DNA of 64,000 bases from Chryseobacterium sp. (GCA_031286615.1 JAITUA010000013.1:677190-741189); one strand, 5' to 3'. Counted from the first letter of the stretch, positions 34,142 through 43,442 are shown. Notes: generated by a model from the letters alone, not told the origin. Made by a program: numbers and translations.

Positions 34142-35656
34142 ATGAAAAATCTAAAATTAGGAATTTCAGCATTGGCGCTTACTGTTGCCTCTACTGTTTT
34201 CGCACAGACTACCAACAATCCGTGGTTAATCGGAGTTGGTGCTCATGCTGAAAACCACGTAGCAGCACGTTCAAGCTTCGGTAATACGTTCTCTGCTAAC
34301 AATTTGACGAAGAGTATGTTCAATGTGAACAATTTCTCTATTACACCTCCATTATCTAAGTTAACAGTTGCTAGAAATGTTGGTAAAGGTTTAGTAATTG
34401 ACTGGCAGACTTCTGTTGGGAATGTTGAAAACAAAAGATTCAACATGGGGAAAGAATTTTTCCTAATGACAGGTCTTGGTTTCCAGGCTCACGCTGCAGG
34501 TCTTTTATGGAACGAAGAATCTTGGTTTGATCCATATTTAAGAGTTGGTGCTAACTACTTAAGACATGACTATACAGCTCTTACTTTCCCTAGAACATCT
34601 GTTGACGCTAACGGTAATCCAATCGAAAACGTTGTTAATGGTAAGGATGGTAACGAAAATGGTAAAGCTAACCACTTTACTGTAGCTACAGGTGCTGGTG
34701 CTAACTTCTGGGTAACTAAGAACTTCGGTCTTGGTGTTCAGGGAGATTATGTGTCAACTCCAGGTGATAACTCTACAGTTGCTAACTTCTGGCAAGCTTC
34801 TGCTTCTATCTTATTCAGATTCGGAAACAGAGATAGAGATAAGGATGGTATCCTAGATAAAGATGACCTTTGTCCAGATACTCCAGGTTTACCAGAATTC
34901 CAAGGATGTCCTGACACTGACGGTGACGGAGTTCCAGATAAAGACGATCAATGTCCAGATGTGGCTGGTCCAGTTGAAAACAACGGATGCCCTTGGCCAG
35001 ATACTGACGGTGATGGTGTAATCGACAAAGATGACGCTTGTCCTACAGTAGCAGGTCCTGCTGAAAACAATGGTTGTCCTTGGCCAGATACAGACGGTGA
35101 CGGTATCTTAGATAAAGATGATGCTTGTCCTACTGTTCCAGGTCTTCCTGAATACAACGGATGTCCAGCTCCTAAGAAACCAACTGCTGTTGTTGTTACT
35201 GAGCAATTAAAAGATATCCTATTTGATTTCAACAAGGCTACAATTAGACCTCAATCAAACGAAAAACTAGATAGCGCTGCTAAAATCATCAAAGATGCTC
35301 CAGCTGAAAACTTCGTAGTAGTAGGTATGACAGATGCTAAAGGTGCTGCTGCTTACAACTTGAAACTTTCTAAAGAAAGAGCTGCTTCTGTAGTAGCTGC
35401 TTTAGAAGCTAGAGGTGTAAACCCTGCAACATTGAAATCTATCGGTATCGGTTCTCAGGAAGCTACTGTTCCTGCAACTGCATCTGATGCTGAAAGACAA
35501 CAAGACAGAAAAGTTATCGTAAGAGCTATCTCAGGTGCTGAGTGGGATACTTACAAGAAAAATGACTTAACTGTAGCTAAACCAGCTAAAAAAGCTGTTA
35601 AGAAAGGTGCTAAAAAAGCTCCAGCTAAAAAAGCTCCAGCTAAAAAGAAAAAATAA
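34142..35656 (+). CDS. OmpA-family outer-membrane protein with calcium-binding repeats and a basic tail
   Basis: The gene encodes 504 aa. Signal peptide 1-21 (ASTVFA). An N-terminal eight-strand barrel runs to about 230. Four thrombospondin type-3-like calcium repeats (about 233-340; DTDGDGV.DKDD.CP with GCP ends) follow, then a C-terminal OmpA/peptidoglycan-binding domain (about 350-465; ILFDFNKATIRPQSNEKL, MTDAKGAAAYNLKLSKERA, GIGSQEATV, RQQDRKVIV). The last 30 residues are almost only Lys, Ala and Pro (AKKAPAKKAPAKKKK), unlike standard OmpA proteins. Codon use is strongly biased, as in highly expressed genes. It tethers the outer membrane to peptidoglycan. Confidence 0.95.
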   Translation: MKNLKLGISALALTVASTVFAQTTNNPWLIGVGAHAENHVAARSSFGNTFSANNLTKSMFNVNNFSITPPLSKLTVARNVGKGLVIDWQTSVGNVENKRFNMGKEFFLMTGLGFQAHAAGLLWNEESWFDPYLRVGANYLRHDYTALTFPRTSVDANGNPIENVVNGKDGNENGKANHFTVATGAGANFWVTKNFGLGVQGDYVSTPGDNSTVANFWQASASILFRFGNRDRDKDGILDKDDLCPDTPGLPEFQGCPDTDGDGVPDKDDQCPDVAGPVENNGCPWPDTDGDGVIDKDDACPTVAGPAENNGCPWPDTDGDGILDKDDACPTVPGLPEYNGCPAPKKPTAVVVTEQLKDILFDFNKATIRPQSNEKLDSAAKIIKDAPAENFVVVGMTDAKGAAAYNLKLSKERAASVVAALEARGVNPATLKSIGIGSQEATVPATASDAERQQDRKVIVRAISGAEWDTYKKNDLTVAKPAKKAVKKGAKKAPAKKAPAKKKK

Positions 35657-35675
35657 TTAATTTTTCTAAATAATG

Positions 35676-35710
35676 AATACCTCCAAATTTTTTGGAGGTA
35701 TTTTTTTTTT
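35676..35710 (+). terminator. Strong terminator after the OmpA-family gene
   Basis: AATACCTCCAAA (35676-35687) pairs with TTTGGAGGTATT (35691-35702) around TTT, followed by a run of T to 35710. Confidence 0.95.
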
Positions 35711-35751
35711 GTCGACTTTTGAGTAATTTTGTTGGAAATTTAAAAATTAAA

Positions 35752-36492
35752 ATGGGAAGAGCATTTGAATATAGAAAAGCTTCTAAAATGGCCAGATGGG
35801 ATAAAATGGCCAAAACATTCTCCAAAATAGGTAAAGACATTGCATTGGCTGTAAAGGCTGGTGGAACAGATCCTGAAGCCAATCCGGCCCTGAGAAGATG
35901 TATCCAGAATGCAAAAGGTGCAAACATGCCTAAGGATAACGTAGAACGTGCAATTAAGAAAGCCAGCGGTGCTGATGCAGAGAACTATGAAGAAATCACA
36001 TATGAAGGTTACGGGCAAGGTGGTGTTGCTTTTTTTGTAGAATGTACTACAAACAACACAACAAGAACTGTAGCAAACGTGAGAGCTGTTTTTAATAAGT
36101 TTGACGGTAACCTTGGGAAAAATGGTGAATTGGCATTCATCTTTGATAGAAAAGGAATTTTCACAATCGATTTGGCTCAGATCAAAATGGATTGGGATGA
36201 TTTTGAAATGGAAATGATTGATGGTGGTGCAGAGGATGTGGAAAAGGATGAAGAAGAAGTAATGATTACAACAGCTTTTGAAGATTTTGGTTCTTTATCT
36301 CACAAATTGGATGATTTGGGAATTGAAGCTAAAAGCGCAGAACTTCAAAGAATTCCAAACAACACAAAAGAAGTAAATGCAGAACAGTTCAAAGCTAATA
36401 TGAAAATGCTTGAGCGTTTCGAAGAGGACGATGATGTTCAAAACGTTTACCACAATATGGAAATTACAGAAGAGCTGATGGACTCTTTATAA
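35752..36492 (+). CDS. YebC/PmpR-family DNA-binding or translation factor
   Basis: The gene encodes 246 aa from the ATG at 35752 (MGRAFEYRKASKMARWDKMA). An upstream in-frame start at 35692 would run through the terminator and is not credible. The conserved N-terminal KTFSKIGKDIALAVKAGG, then LRRCIQNAKGANMPKDNVERAIKKA, YEGYGQGGVAFFVE and TRTVANVRAVFNKFDGNLG are all typical. YebC proteins have been treated as transcription regulators; some relieve ribosome stalling. There is no partner gene nearby that decides between these. Confidence 0.95.
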   Translation: MGRAFEYRKASKMARWDKMAKTFSKIGKDIALAVKAGGTDPEANPALRRCIQNAKGANMPKDNVERAIKKASGADAENYEEITYEGYGQGGVAFFVECTTNNTTRTVANVRAVFNKFDGNLGKNGELAFIFDRKGIFTIDLAQIKMDWDDFEMEMIDGGAEDVEKDEEEVMITTAFEDFGSLSHKLDDLGIEAKSAELQRIPNNTKEVNAEQFKANMKMLERFEEDDDVQNVYHNMEITEELMDSL

Positions 36493-36549
36493 AAAATAAT
36501 ATAGCATTCATATACAGTTAACTTTCAATTAGTTTCTTTGTACAAAACT

Positions 36550-37374
36550 ATGAAAAGAAACGTTGAATTAGTTGTTATATCGGATGTTCATTTGGGAACT
36601 TATGGATGTAAGGCTAAAGAATTGTTGAGATATCTCAATTCTATCCAGCCTAAAACTTTAGTTTTGAACGGTGATATTATTGATATCTGGCAGTTTAAAA
36701 AGTCTTACTTCCCTAAACCTCATTTGAAAGTAATCAGAAAGATTCTTTCATTGGCAACCAAGAACACAGACGTCTATTACATCACGGGCAATCATGATGA
36801 AATGTTTCGGAAGTTCACAGATTTTGAACTTGGGAAACTTAAAGTCTGTAATAAAATCTGCCTGAATATCGATCAGAAAAAAACCTGGATATTTCACGGT
36901 GATGTTTTCGATGCATCCGTCCAGCATTCAAAATGGATCGCCAAGCTTGGCGGAAAAGGCTACGATCTCCTTATTATTATCAATAATGTTGTAAATTGGT
37001 TCTTAGAAAAAATGGGTAAAGAGAAATATTCATTTTCAAAAAAGATCAAAAACAATGTGAAAAAAGCGGTAAAATATATCGGAGATTTTGAACTTACGGC
37101 TTCAGAGCTGGCTATTGACAATAATTATGATTATGTAGTTTGCGGACATATCCACCAACCACAGATCCGTGAAGTTGTTAATAAAAAAGGATCTTGTACT
37201 TATCTGAATTCGGGGGACTGGATCGAAAATCTCTCTGCCTTAGAATACAATAATAAAGAATGGACAATTTTTTATTATGATGAGCATAAACATTTACTGA
37301 AAGATGATGAAGTGGAAGAGATTCAGGAAATGGATAATTCTGCTCTTTTAAAAATCGTAACCAATTTTTCCTAG
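36550..37374 (+). CDS. Metallophosphoesterase, UDP-2,3-diacylglucosamine diphosphatase-like
   Basis: The gene encodes 274 aa from the ATG at 36550; a TTG four codons earlier is less likely. Calcineurin-type motifs: ISDVHLG, LNGDIIDIW, YITGNHDE, IFHGDVFD and CGHIHQPQ. The text resembles LpxH, which hydrolyses UDP-2,3-diacylglucosamine to lipid X in lipid A synthesis at the inner-membrane surface. Here there is an additional C-terminal extension. The stop (37372-37374) directly abuts the glycosyltransferase-like start, so the two are co-translated and probably both serve envelope glycolipids. Confidence 0.88.
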   Translation: MKRNVELVVISDVHLGTYGCKAKELLRYLNSIQPKTLVLNGDIIDIWQFKKSYFPKPHLKVIRKILSLATKNTDVYYITGNHDEMFRKFTDFELGKLKVCNKICLNIDQKKTWIFHGDVFDASVQHSKWIAKLGGKGYDLLIIINNVVNWFLEKMGKEKYSFSKKIKNNVKKAVKYIGDFELTASELAIDNNYDYVVCGHIHQPQIREVVNKKGSCTYLNSGDWIENLSALEYNNKEWTIFYYDEHKHLLKDDEVEEIQEMDNSALLKIVTNFS

Positions 37375-38346
37375 ATGAAGATTTTGTATGCATTTCAGGG
37401 TACTGGAAACGGTCATGTTGCCAGAGCACAGGAAATTATTCCTCTCCTCAAAAAATATGCATCCGTTGATACATTGATCAGCGGACATCAATCGCAATTA
37501 AAGGCTGATTTTGACATCAATTTCCAATACAGAGGTATTTCCCTTCTTTATAACAAAACAGGCGGTTTATCCTACCGAAAAACGTTTACAGAGAATAAGT
37601 TCATTGAAGCTGCCAAAACAATCAGGGAACTGGAACTGTCACAATATGACTTAATCATTAACGATTATGAACCTTTGACAGGCTGGGCTTCCAAATTGAA
37701 AAAGCTTCCGATGATAGAACTCAGCCATCAGGCTTCCATGAGTTTTCCGGAAACCCCCAAACCAAAGAAAAAAGACTTTCTGGGAGAAATGATTTTAAAA
37801 TACTACGTTCCGAGTGAAAGGAAAATAGGATTTCATTTTGAGAATTACCATCCTCAGATCAAAAAACCTGTAATCAGAAGAAAAATAAGAAATCTTAATC
37901 CTTATAAACAGGGATATTATCTTGTCTATCTTCCCAGCTTTGCGGATGAAAATATTATCAAGGTTTTAAGAAAAATTCCTGTGGAATGGAAAGTGTTTTC
38001 AAAATACAGCAAAGTACAGGTTAAAGTAAAAAATGTGGAAGTATTTCCTATTGATGAAATGCAATACCTGAAGTACTTTGAAGGCTGTGACGGAATTTTG
38101 TGCAATGCTGGTTTTGAAAGTCCGGCAGAAGCTTTGTTTATGGACAAAAAACTATTCGTAATTCCTATCCACAATCAGTATGAACAGGAATGTAATGCAT
38201 GTGCCCTTGATAAAATGGGAATCCCCAATTCAAAGGTTTTAAATCTTCAGGAAATTATGGAATGGGTTGCTTCAGATCATCATCTGAAAGTAGATTACCC
38301 GGATGATATTGAAGATATCTTGCTCAACGAGGTTTTAATTCTTTAA
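37375..38346 (+). CDS. GT-B-type glycosyltransferase-like protein
   Basis: The gene encodes 323 aa. It begins MKILYAFQGTGNGHVARAQE, the Gly-rich loop typical of the MurG/UGT-like GT-B fold. The C-terminal donor-site region CDGILCNAGFESPAEALFM is followed by VIPIHNQYEQECNA. It belongs to a family of uncharacterised glycosyltransferases found next to LpxH-like phosphatases in Bacteroidota. Acceptor and sugar are unknown. Its end overlaps the convergent acetyltransferase gene by 12 bp. Confidence 0.85.
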   Translation: MKILYAFQGTGNGHVARAQEIIPLLKKYASVDTLISGHQSQLKADFDINFQYRGISLLYNKTGGLSYRKTFTENKFIEAAKTIRELELSQYDLIINDYEPLTGWASKLKKLPMIELSHQASMSFPETPKPKKKDFLGEMILKYYVPSERKIGFHFENYHPQIKKPVIRRKIRNLNPYKQGYYLVYLPSFADENIIKVLRKIPVEWKVFSKYSKVQVKVKNVEVFPIDEMQYLKYFEGCDGILCNAGFESPAEALFMDKKLFVIPIHNQYEQECNACALDKMGIPNSKVLNLQEIMEWVASDHHLKVDYPDDIEDILLNEVLIL

Positions 38347-38625
38347 AAAGATATCATCTACATCACTCATTCTCATCATCACAGATCTGGCATAGGAACA
38401 GTGTGGATATACTTTCCAATTGTTTTCTCTGGCAAATTTGATGGCTTCTTCTACCAGGAATTTTCCCATTCCTCTCCCTTCAAATTCGGGATGTACCAGA
38501 ACAAATGAAATAATCAGTTTATGATCTTCAGGGAAAATTGTATAGGTAAGTCTGCCTACTTCTTTTATTTCGTTGTTTAGGGTAAGAACCCCGCCGTTTC
38601 CGGATTTATTGTTTTCAAATTTCAT
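38335..38625 (-). CDS. Small GNAT-family N-acetyltransferase (YjdJ-like)
   Basis: The gene encodes 96 aa from the ATG at 38625. A longer frame to 38688 would add a hydrophobic stretch not typical of the family. The acetyl-CoA loop is seen as FEGRGMGKFLVEEAIKFAREN, followed by KVYPHCSYARSVMMR, the hallmark of the short YjdJ-type GNAT proteins. The acceptor is unknown. The 3' ends of this gene and the plus-strand glycosyltransferase overlap. Confidence 0.88.
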   Translation of the reverse strand: MKFENNKSGNGGVLTLNNEIKEVGRLTYTIFPEDHKLIISFVLVHPEFEGRGMGKFLVEEAIKFARENNWKVYPHCSYARSVMMRMSDVDDIFLKN

Positions 38626-38672
38626 GATTCTGAACTTTAGGTTTAAACATACAAAAACTGCACCGACCTTTG

Positions 38673-38714
38673 CATAAGCAATAAGCAATAAGCAATAAGC
38701 AATAAGTAATAAGC
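38673..38714. repeat. Six tandem heptamers (AATAAGC)
   Basis: Six consecutive 7-bp units of AATAAGC (first unit CATAAGC, fifth AATAAGT) fill 38673-38714 in the spacer between the GNAT and RDD genes. The same word occurs twice at 46402-46415 and, inverted, near 46911. The unit is not a multiple of three and no gene lies there. Slippage could change its length. Confidence 0.9.
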
Positions 38715-38781
38715 TTGGCTGTTAATTTTTAGATGCTTTTAAATTCACCATTCACTTGCAAAGCAAAATTGACGTTTGACA

Positions 38782-39531
38782 CTAATTGTCTTTTCCCGTG
38801 TAGTAATTGTAATCTTTAATAATCACATTGATAAACTGTCTTTCCGTCATTTTAGTAGCATCAATTTCCAGTTTCAGAATGCTTTTAATTTTCTCAGACA
38901 GCTTACTGATGATCTGGCGGTCATCTACTTTCAACGCTTTGGTGTAATTATCTTTGATAATTCTCATATCATTATCACTCAAAGCAATGACTTGTGGAAA
39001 AGAAGGGATATAATTTTCGTGGATATTCTCCAGGATTGTATGTGATATATTGATATTGTTTTTTAAGGAAATGACAGCGGTTCCGGAAGCAATGTCACCT
39101 AAACGCTGGTTGTTTTTAGAAACAATCATAGAGATAAGTCCTATAACTCCGGCAAATGATACATCAACAATCCTGAAAACCCAACGGATCATATAATCGG
39201 CAAAACTTGCCTGATAACCGTCAATCTTTACCACTTTGATTTTCATTAGCTTTTTACCGGGTGTCTGGCCTTCCATTAAACTTTCCAATACAAGCGGATA
39301 GATGTAAATAGGAAAAGTAAGGATAAGATATACAGCTCTTATAGACCATTCATCAAGACCGTCTAATAAATATCCCAGATCAAGAATATTGAAGAATAAA
39401 TACAGGATAATCACCACATAAGCGATCCTGATCAGAAGATCAATAATGAAGGCAAGCATCCTTTCTCCTACGCCTGCAATATTAAAATTAATATTTACAT
39501 TTTGTGAGGTATTTATCGCAATTTGAGACAT
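38782..39531 (-). CDS. RDD-family membrane protein
   Basis: The gene encodes 249 aa. The RDD domain occupies about 20-160 with several helices: GVGERMLAFIIDLLIR, LVLESLMEGQTPGKKLMKIKVV and NNQRLGDIASGTAVI. A cytoplasmic C-terminal extension of about 85 residues (SHTILENIHENYIPSFPQV...) follows. RDD proteins are membrane proteins of uncertain transport function and are a regular neighbour of SpoIIM-like/DUF4129/MoxR/DUF58 clusters. It is divergent from the SpoIIM-like gene with only 28 bp between start codons. Confidence 0.93.
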   Translation of the reverse strand: MSQIAINTSQNVNINFNIAGVGERMLAFIIDLLIRIAYVVIILYLFFNILDLGYLLDGLDEWSIRAVYLILTFPIYIYPLVLESLMEGQTPGKKLMKIKVVKIDGYQASFADYMIRWVFRIVDVSFAGVIGLISMIVSKNNQRLGDIASGTAVISLKNNINISHTILENIHENYIPSFPQVIALSDNDMRIIKDNYTKALKVDDRQIISKLSEKIKSILKLEIDATKMTERQFINVIIKDYNYYTGKDN

Positions 39532-39559
39532 ATTTTTTATTATTTTAGCCTTAACAATT

Positions 39560-40543
39560 ATGAGAGAAGTTTATTTCATTAAACAAAATAAAGAAAAATG
39601 GTTGGGAATAGAACAGGTTATTCAAGGGAAAATTAAAAAAAATCCTGATGACCTGTCTTCATTGTATATTAACCTGATCAATGATCTTTCTTTTGCCCAG
39701 ACTTATTATCCGAAAAGTAATACCACAGTTTACCTGAACCATTTGTCTGCACAGATTTTTCAGAAGATCTATAAAACAAAAAGGGTAGAGGAAAACAGGC
39801 TGGTTTATTTTTTCAAAACTGAAGTTCCGCTGCTGATGTATCAGTACAGAAGGTATCTGATGTATGCTTTTCTCTTTTTCATTTTGTTTACCTCAATAGG
39901 AGTGCTTTCTGCCATTTACGATAAGGACTTTGTCAATATTATTCTGGGTGAAGGCTATGTGAATGAAACCATCGAAAATATTAAGCATAATAATGCGGTG
40001 GGAGTTTATCAGAGTGGCAGCACATGGGGAAGTACCATTGGAATTATTTTTAATAATATCCAGGTGGGAGCAAAACTGTATATTTATGGAATTGCCGGAG
40101 GAGTAGGAACTTTGTTTGCTTTGCTTTCAAATAGTGTAATGTTGGGGGCTTTCCAGTATTTTTTCTATGATTACGGAGCTTTGAAAGACAGCGTAAGAGG
40201 AATATGGCTTCATGGAGTTTTTGAAATCTTTGCCATGGTGGTGGAAGCGATGTGCGGATTGATTCTTGGGGCGTCTATTTTATTTCCGAGAACGTTTTCA
40301 AGATTTAATTCTTTTAAAAAAGGATTTAAAGATTCATTTAAAATATTCTTAAGTACTATTCCTTTCACTATTTGTGCAGGGATTATAGAAGGGTATGTCA
40401 CCAGACATGCATTGAAGATGCCTTTAATTTTGAACCTTATCATTATTTTTGGCTCACTGGCAATTATCGGATTTTACTATTTTGTGTATCCGTCAATTGT
40501 TTACAAAAAAACTAATAAACACATCCATGATACAGTTTTATAA
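39560..40543 (+). CDS. Stage II sporulation protein M-like membrane protein
   Basis: The gene encodes 327 aa. An N-terminal cytoplasmic helical part (1-95) precedes about five transmembrane helices. The conserved region NNIQVGAKLYIYGIAGGVGTL and the segment WLHGVFEIFAMVVEAMCGL are typical of the SpoIIM/DUF95 family in non-sporulating bacteria. It opens the MoxR cluster, which in Bacteroidota is thought to act in envelope stress or metal/cofactor handling. It overlaps the next gene by 17 bp. Confidence 0.9.
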   Translation: MREVYFIKQNKEKWLGIEQVIQGKIKKNPDDLSSLYINLINDLSFAQTYYPKSNTTVYLNHLSAQIFQKIYKTKRVEENRLVYFFKTEVPLLMYQYRRYLMYAFLFFILFTSIGVLSAIYDKDFVNIILGEGYVNETIENIKHNNAVGVYQSGSTWGSTIGIIFNNIQVGAKLYIYGIAGGVGTLFALLSNSVMLGAFQYFFYDYGALKDSVRGIWLHGVFEIFAMVVEAMCGLILGASILFPRTFSRFNSFKKGFKDSFKIFLSTIPFTICAGIIEGYVTRHALKMPLILNLIIIFGSLAIIGFYYFVYPSIVYKKTNKHIHDTVL

Positions 40544-41489
40544 AAAAAGAGATTTTGGAACTTTTATCAGTGATAGTTTCAATTTTTTCAAATTATACGG
40601 GAAGAATTATTTTAAAAACTATATTCTGATCAATGGGCTGCTTTTGATCTTAATGGTAACCGTTGTTATTTTCGGATATAAAGAACTCTTTTCTCAGATA
40701 TTCGGGTCAAATCTTGGTGGGGAAACATATTATTTTGAACAGTATTTTTCAGATAATGCGGGCATGCTGATTACAGTAGGAATACTGACTTTTCTGCTTT
40801 TCATGGTTCTGATGATTGTCAATTACCTGTATCCTGTTTTTTATTTAAAAAGAATTGCACAGGGTGCGGAGAAAATAAAAGCAGATGAAATCCTTAATGA
40901 TTTTAAAAGCAATGCAGGCAAAATCGGGAAGCTGTGCCTTGGAATGATCTTTATTGTCACACCGGCGGTTTTGTTTGTGGTAGGATTTTCTTATATCCTT
41001 ATTTTTATTATTATCGGATTTTTTTTGATACTGCTTCTTTACCCAACGATATTCAATTTCACTACATTTTTGATGTACGATTATTTTAATTCGGACAGAG
41101 GTTTCTGGGGAAGTTTGAGCTACTCATTAAGATCGCAGTTTTCTTATCCGAACGGGAGTGAAAAATCACCCTACTGGAAATATTGGGGATCCGCATTTGT
41201 GATGTTTATTATTATTTACATGATAACATCTATATTCACATTTATTCCGATGATATTTTTTTACGGATCGCTCCTTACTTCTACACCGGATGGAAATTTT
41301 GAGCAGAATCCTTTTACCGGAGCTGTAGGAATTTTATTTTTTGTATTATATGGAGTTTCAATGCTGATTTCATTTTTTCTTTCAAACCTGATGTATGTAA
41401 ATGCAGGATTGATGTATTATGACAGCAGAACAGATCTTCACCAGAAAGTAGAACTTGCAGAAATAGACACTATTGGAATCAATGAATAA
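40527..41489 (+). CDS. Polytopic membrane protein of the MoxR cluster
   Basis: The gene encodes 320 aa from the ATG at 40527 (MIQFYKKRDFGTFISDSFNF). It has about six transmembrane helices and resembles DUF4013/glycerophosphoryl-diesterase-membrane-domain-like proteins. The core has the repeated helix text RIAQGAEKIKADEIL then VTPAVLFVVGFSYILIFIII. Starting upstream would require a frame through the SpoIIM-like gene and is rejected. It overlaps SpoIIM by 17 bp and DUF4129 by 8 bp, so the genes are coupled. The function is unknown. Confidence 0.82.
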   Translation: MIQFYKKRDFGTFISDSFNFFKLYGKNYFKNYILINGLLLILMVTVVIFGYKELFSQIFGSNLGGETYYFEQYFSDNAGMLITVGILTFLLFMVLMIVNYLYPVFYLKRIAQGAEKIKADEILNDFKSNAGKIGKLCLGMIFIVTPAVLFVVGFSYILIFIIIGFFLILLLYPTIFNFTTFLMYDYFNSDRGFWGSLSYSLRSQFSYPNGSEKSPYWKYWGSAFVMFIIIYMITSIFTFIPMIFFYGSLLTSTPDGNFEQNPFTGAVGILFFVLYGVSMLISFFLSNLMYVNAGLMYYDSRTDLHQKVELAEIDTIGINE

Positions 41490-42273
41490 AATTTTTCTTT
41501 TCATACTGCTTTTTCTCTCTTTTGGGCATGTTCATGCTCAGGACGATACACCCACTTCTGATGATCTGGTAGATTCTCTGTATACAACCGGGCATTACAG
41601 AAATATGCTGCGTGCTGATTCTGTATTGATGAAAAATCCGGTATCCGAGAATACAGCTTATCCAAAAACATTCAAAGAAAATATACCGTCAAGATATAAA
41701 GGAAATGAATTTGATTATTCCGTATCAAAGCCAAGAGAGTCTTTTTTTCAAAAGCTGATGCGGAAGCTCAATCAAATTATACAGGGGATTTTTGGGGAAA
41801 CAGCATTGACAAAGTCAGGGGAATTTACCGCAATCCTTATCCGGCTGTTTGCGATTATCCTGATAGGTTTTCTGTTGTATTTCATCATTAAATATATCAT
41901 GGGAAAAGACGGAAATTTTCTTTTTGGTAAAAAGAATAAAAAGCTGGATCTCAACGTGCAGGAACTCCATGAAAATATCCATGAAATCAATTTCCCTGAA
42001 AGTATTGCAAAATATGAACTGGCAGGAGATTATCGTTCAGCAGTTCGTTACCAGTTCCTGTTTATTCTTAAAAAACTGAGTGACAAAAAGCTGATCAACT
42101 GGAATCCGGAAAAAACCAATAAGGATTATGCCGTAGAGTTAAAAGCTCCTCATCTGAAAAACGAATTCTCTAATCTGTCTTATATTTTTGATTATGTCTG
42201 GTATGGAGAATTCAATATTGAAGAACAGAGCTACCAGAAATTTAAAAACCAATATCAGGCATTTAAACCCTAA
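41482..42273 (+). CDS. DUF4129 protein, exported/membrane
   Basis: The gene encodes 263 aa from the ATG at 41482 (MNKIFLFILLFLSFGHVHA, a signal sequence). One transmembrane helix lies at about 115-138. A cytoplasmic C-terminal helical domain follows (YELAGDYRSAVRYQFLFILKKLSDKKLINWNPEKTN, then YVWYGEFNI), which is the DUF4129 signature. It is a standard partner of MoxR/DUF58 genes and resembles the C-terminal part of transglutaminase-like proteins in such clusters. The start codon overlaps the previous stop. Confidence 0.9.
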   Translation: MNKIFLFILLFLSFGHVHAQDDTPTSDDLVDSLYTTGHYRNMLRADSVLMKNPVSENTAYPKTFKENIPSRYKGNEFDYSVSKPRESFFQKLMRKLNQIIQGIFGETALTKSGEFTAILIRLFAIILIGFLLYFIIKYIMGKDGNFLFGKKNKKLDLNVQELHENIHEINFPESIAKYELAGDYRSAVRYQFLFILKKLSDKKLINWNPEKTNKDYAVELKAPHLKNEFSNLSYIFDYVWYGEFNIEEQSYQKFKNQYQAFKP

Positions 42274-42284
42274 CATTAGTAACC

Positions 42285-43442
42285 ATGAATAAAACTTTCA
42301 AAACATATGCTGCAATTTTCATCGTTGTGATGATTATTCTGGCATTGCTTGAAGTTAACAAAAAAGAAACGACAGACTGGCGCAAGAATTTTGACATCAA
42401 TGAAAAGTCTCCGTTCGGACTGTTTGTTTTTAATAATGAAGCTAAAAATCTTTTTAAAAACAATCTGAAGAAGATTGAACAGATTCCCTACGAATACTAC
42501 AATCAGCATAAAAAAGATCCTCACAATATTGTCGTTATTGAAAATAATTTTGACAAAGAATCCTGGAATAAAATCCTGACGCAGGTATCTGAAGGGTCGG
42601 ATGCATTTTTAATGGTGGCCCGTATGCCGAAAGAAATTTCAGACAGTATCGGATATTATGATTCCGAAATCTCTTTTGAAGAAGAAAATGTGTTGAAGCT
42701 TACCGACAAAAAATATCAGAATGATTTTGTTAAATTAGATAAATTTCCATCAGGAAGAGGATTTTCATTCATTAAACCTTATGTTGAAGTTCTGGGAAAA
42801 ACGGTGGAAAAAAAGAATACAGATCAGGCCAACTTTATCAAAGTAAAGTTTGGGAAAGGACATATTTACGCTCATACCGAACCTCTTTTTTTGACCAATT
42901 ATTATCTTCTAAAGCCAGGGAATGTAAAATATGCACAGGATGTTTTTTCATATCTTCCGGATAGAGAAACGCTTTGGTTTGTATCCAATAAAAGTTCTGC
43001 ATCACGTTTCTTCATGAGGTTTGTACTGTCGAATCCGGCTTTAAAGTATGCGTGGTGGGTGTTTTTGGGAGGTTTTGTTCTTTTCATTTTCTTTAATGCA
43101 AAAAGAAAACAGAGAATAGTACCGGTAACAGAGCCTCTGAGGAATACTTCTCTGGATTTTGTAAAAAGTATTGGAAATCTGTATCTTCAGGAAGGTGATT
43201 TTCATGATATGATGGCAAAGAAATCCCAGTATTTTCTGAACAAAGTGAGAATGGACCTGCTAATAGATACTCAGAATTTAGATGAAGAACTTGCAAAAAA
43301 ACTACAGTTGAAAACCGGGAAAAATATGGAGATGATTAATGAAGCTATAGCGCTTATCAAAAAAGGGCAGGACCCTTACGCCAGTGTAATGAAAGAAGAT
43401 CTTGCAAGGATCAATAAGATCCTTGATGAAATATTTAAATAA
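42285..43442 (+). CDS. DUF4350 membrane protein
   Basis: The gene encodes 385 aa. Transmembrane helices lie at about 5-22 and 245-262 (WWVFLGGFVLFIFFNAKRK). Between them is an extracytoplasmic domain with SPFGLFVFNNEAKNLF at its start, as in DUF4350 proteins, and a glutamine-amidotransferase-like fold with no catalytic Cys apparent. The tail is a helical cytoplasmic domain. It lies 11 bp after the DUF4129 gene and 102 bp before moxR. It is part of the cluster's membrane complex by inference. Confidence 0.88.
   Translation: MNKTFKTYAAIFIVVMIILALLEVNKKETTDWRKNFDINEKSPFGLFVFNNEAKNLFKNNLKKIEQIPYEYYNQHKKDPHNIVVIENNFDKESWNKILTQVSEGSDAFLMVARMPKEISDSIGYYDSEISFEEENVLKLTDKKYQNDFVKLDKFPSGRGFSFIKPYVEVLGKTVEKKNTDQANFIKVKFGKGHIYAHTEPLFLTNYYLLKPGNVKYAQDVFSYLPDRETLWFVSNKSSASRFFMRFVLSNPALKYAWWVFLGGFVLFIFFNAKRKQRIVPVTEPLRNTSLDFVKSIGNLYLQEGDFHDMMAKKSQYFLNKVRMDLLIDTQNLDEELAKKLQLKTGKNMEMINEAIALIKKGQDPYASVMKEDLARINKILDEIFK

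Noticed and set aside
35692-35751. Upstream start for the YebC gene
   Set aside because: It would put the first 20 codons in the terminator of the OmpA-family gene. The conserved protein begins at MGRAFEYRK (35752).
38626-38688. Longer N-terminus of the GNAT gene
   Set aside because: It adds a hydrophobic, Val/Phe-rich stretch not found in this short GNAT family. The conserved frame starts at 38625.
38673-38714. Heptamer array considered as a CRISPR array
   Set aside because: Units are 7 bp in direct tandem with no spacers, and no cas gene is present.
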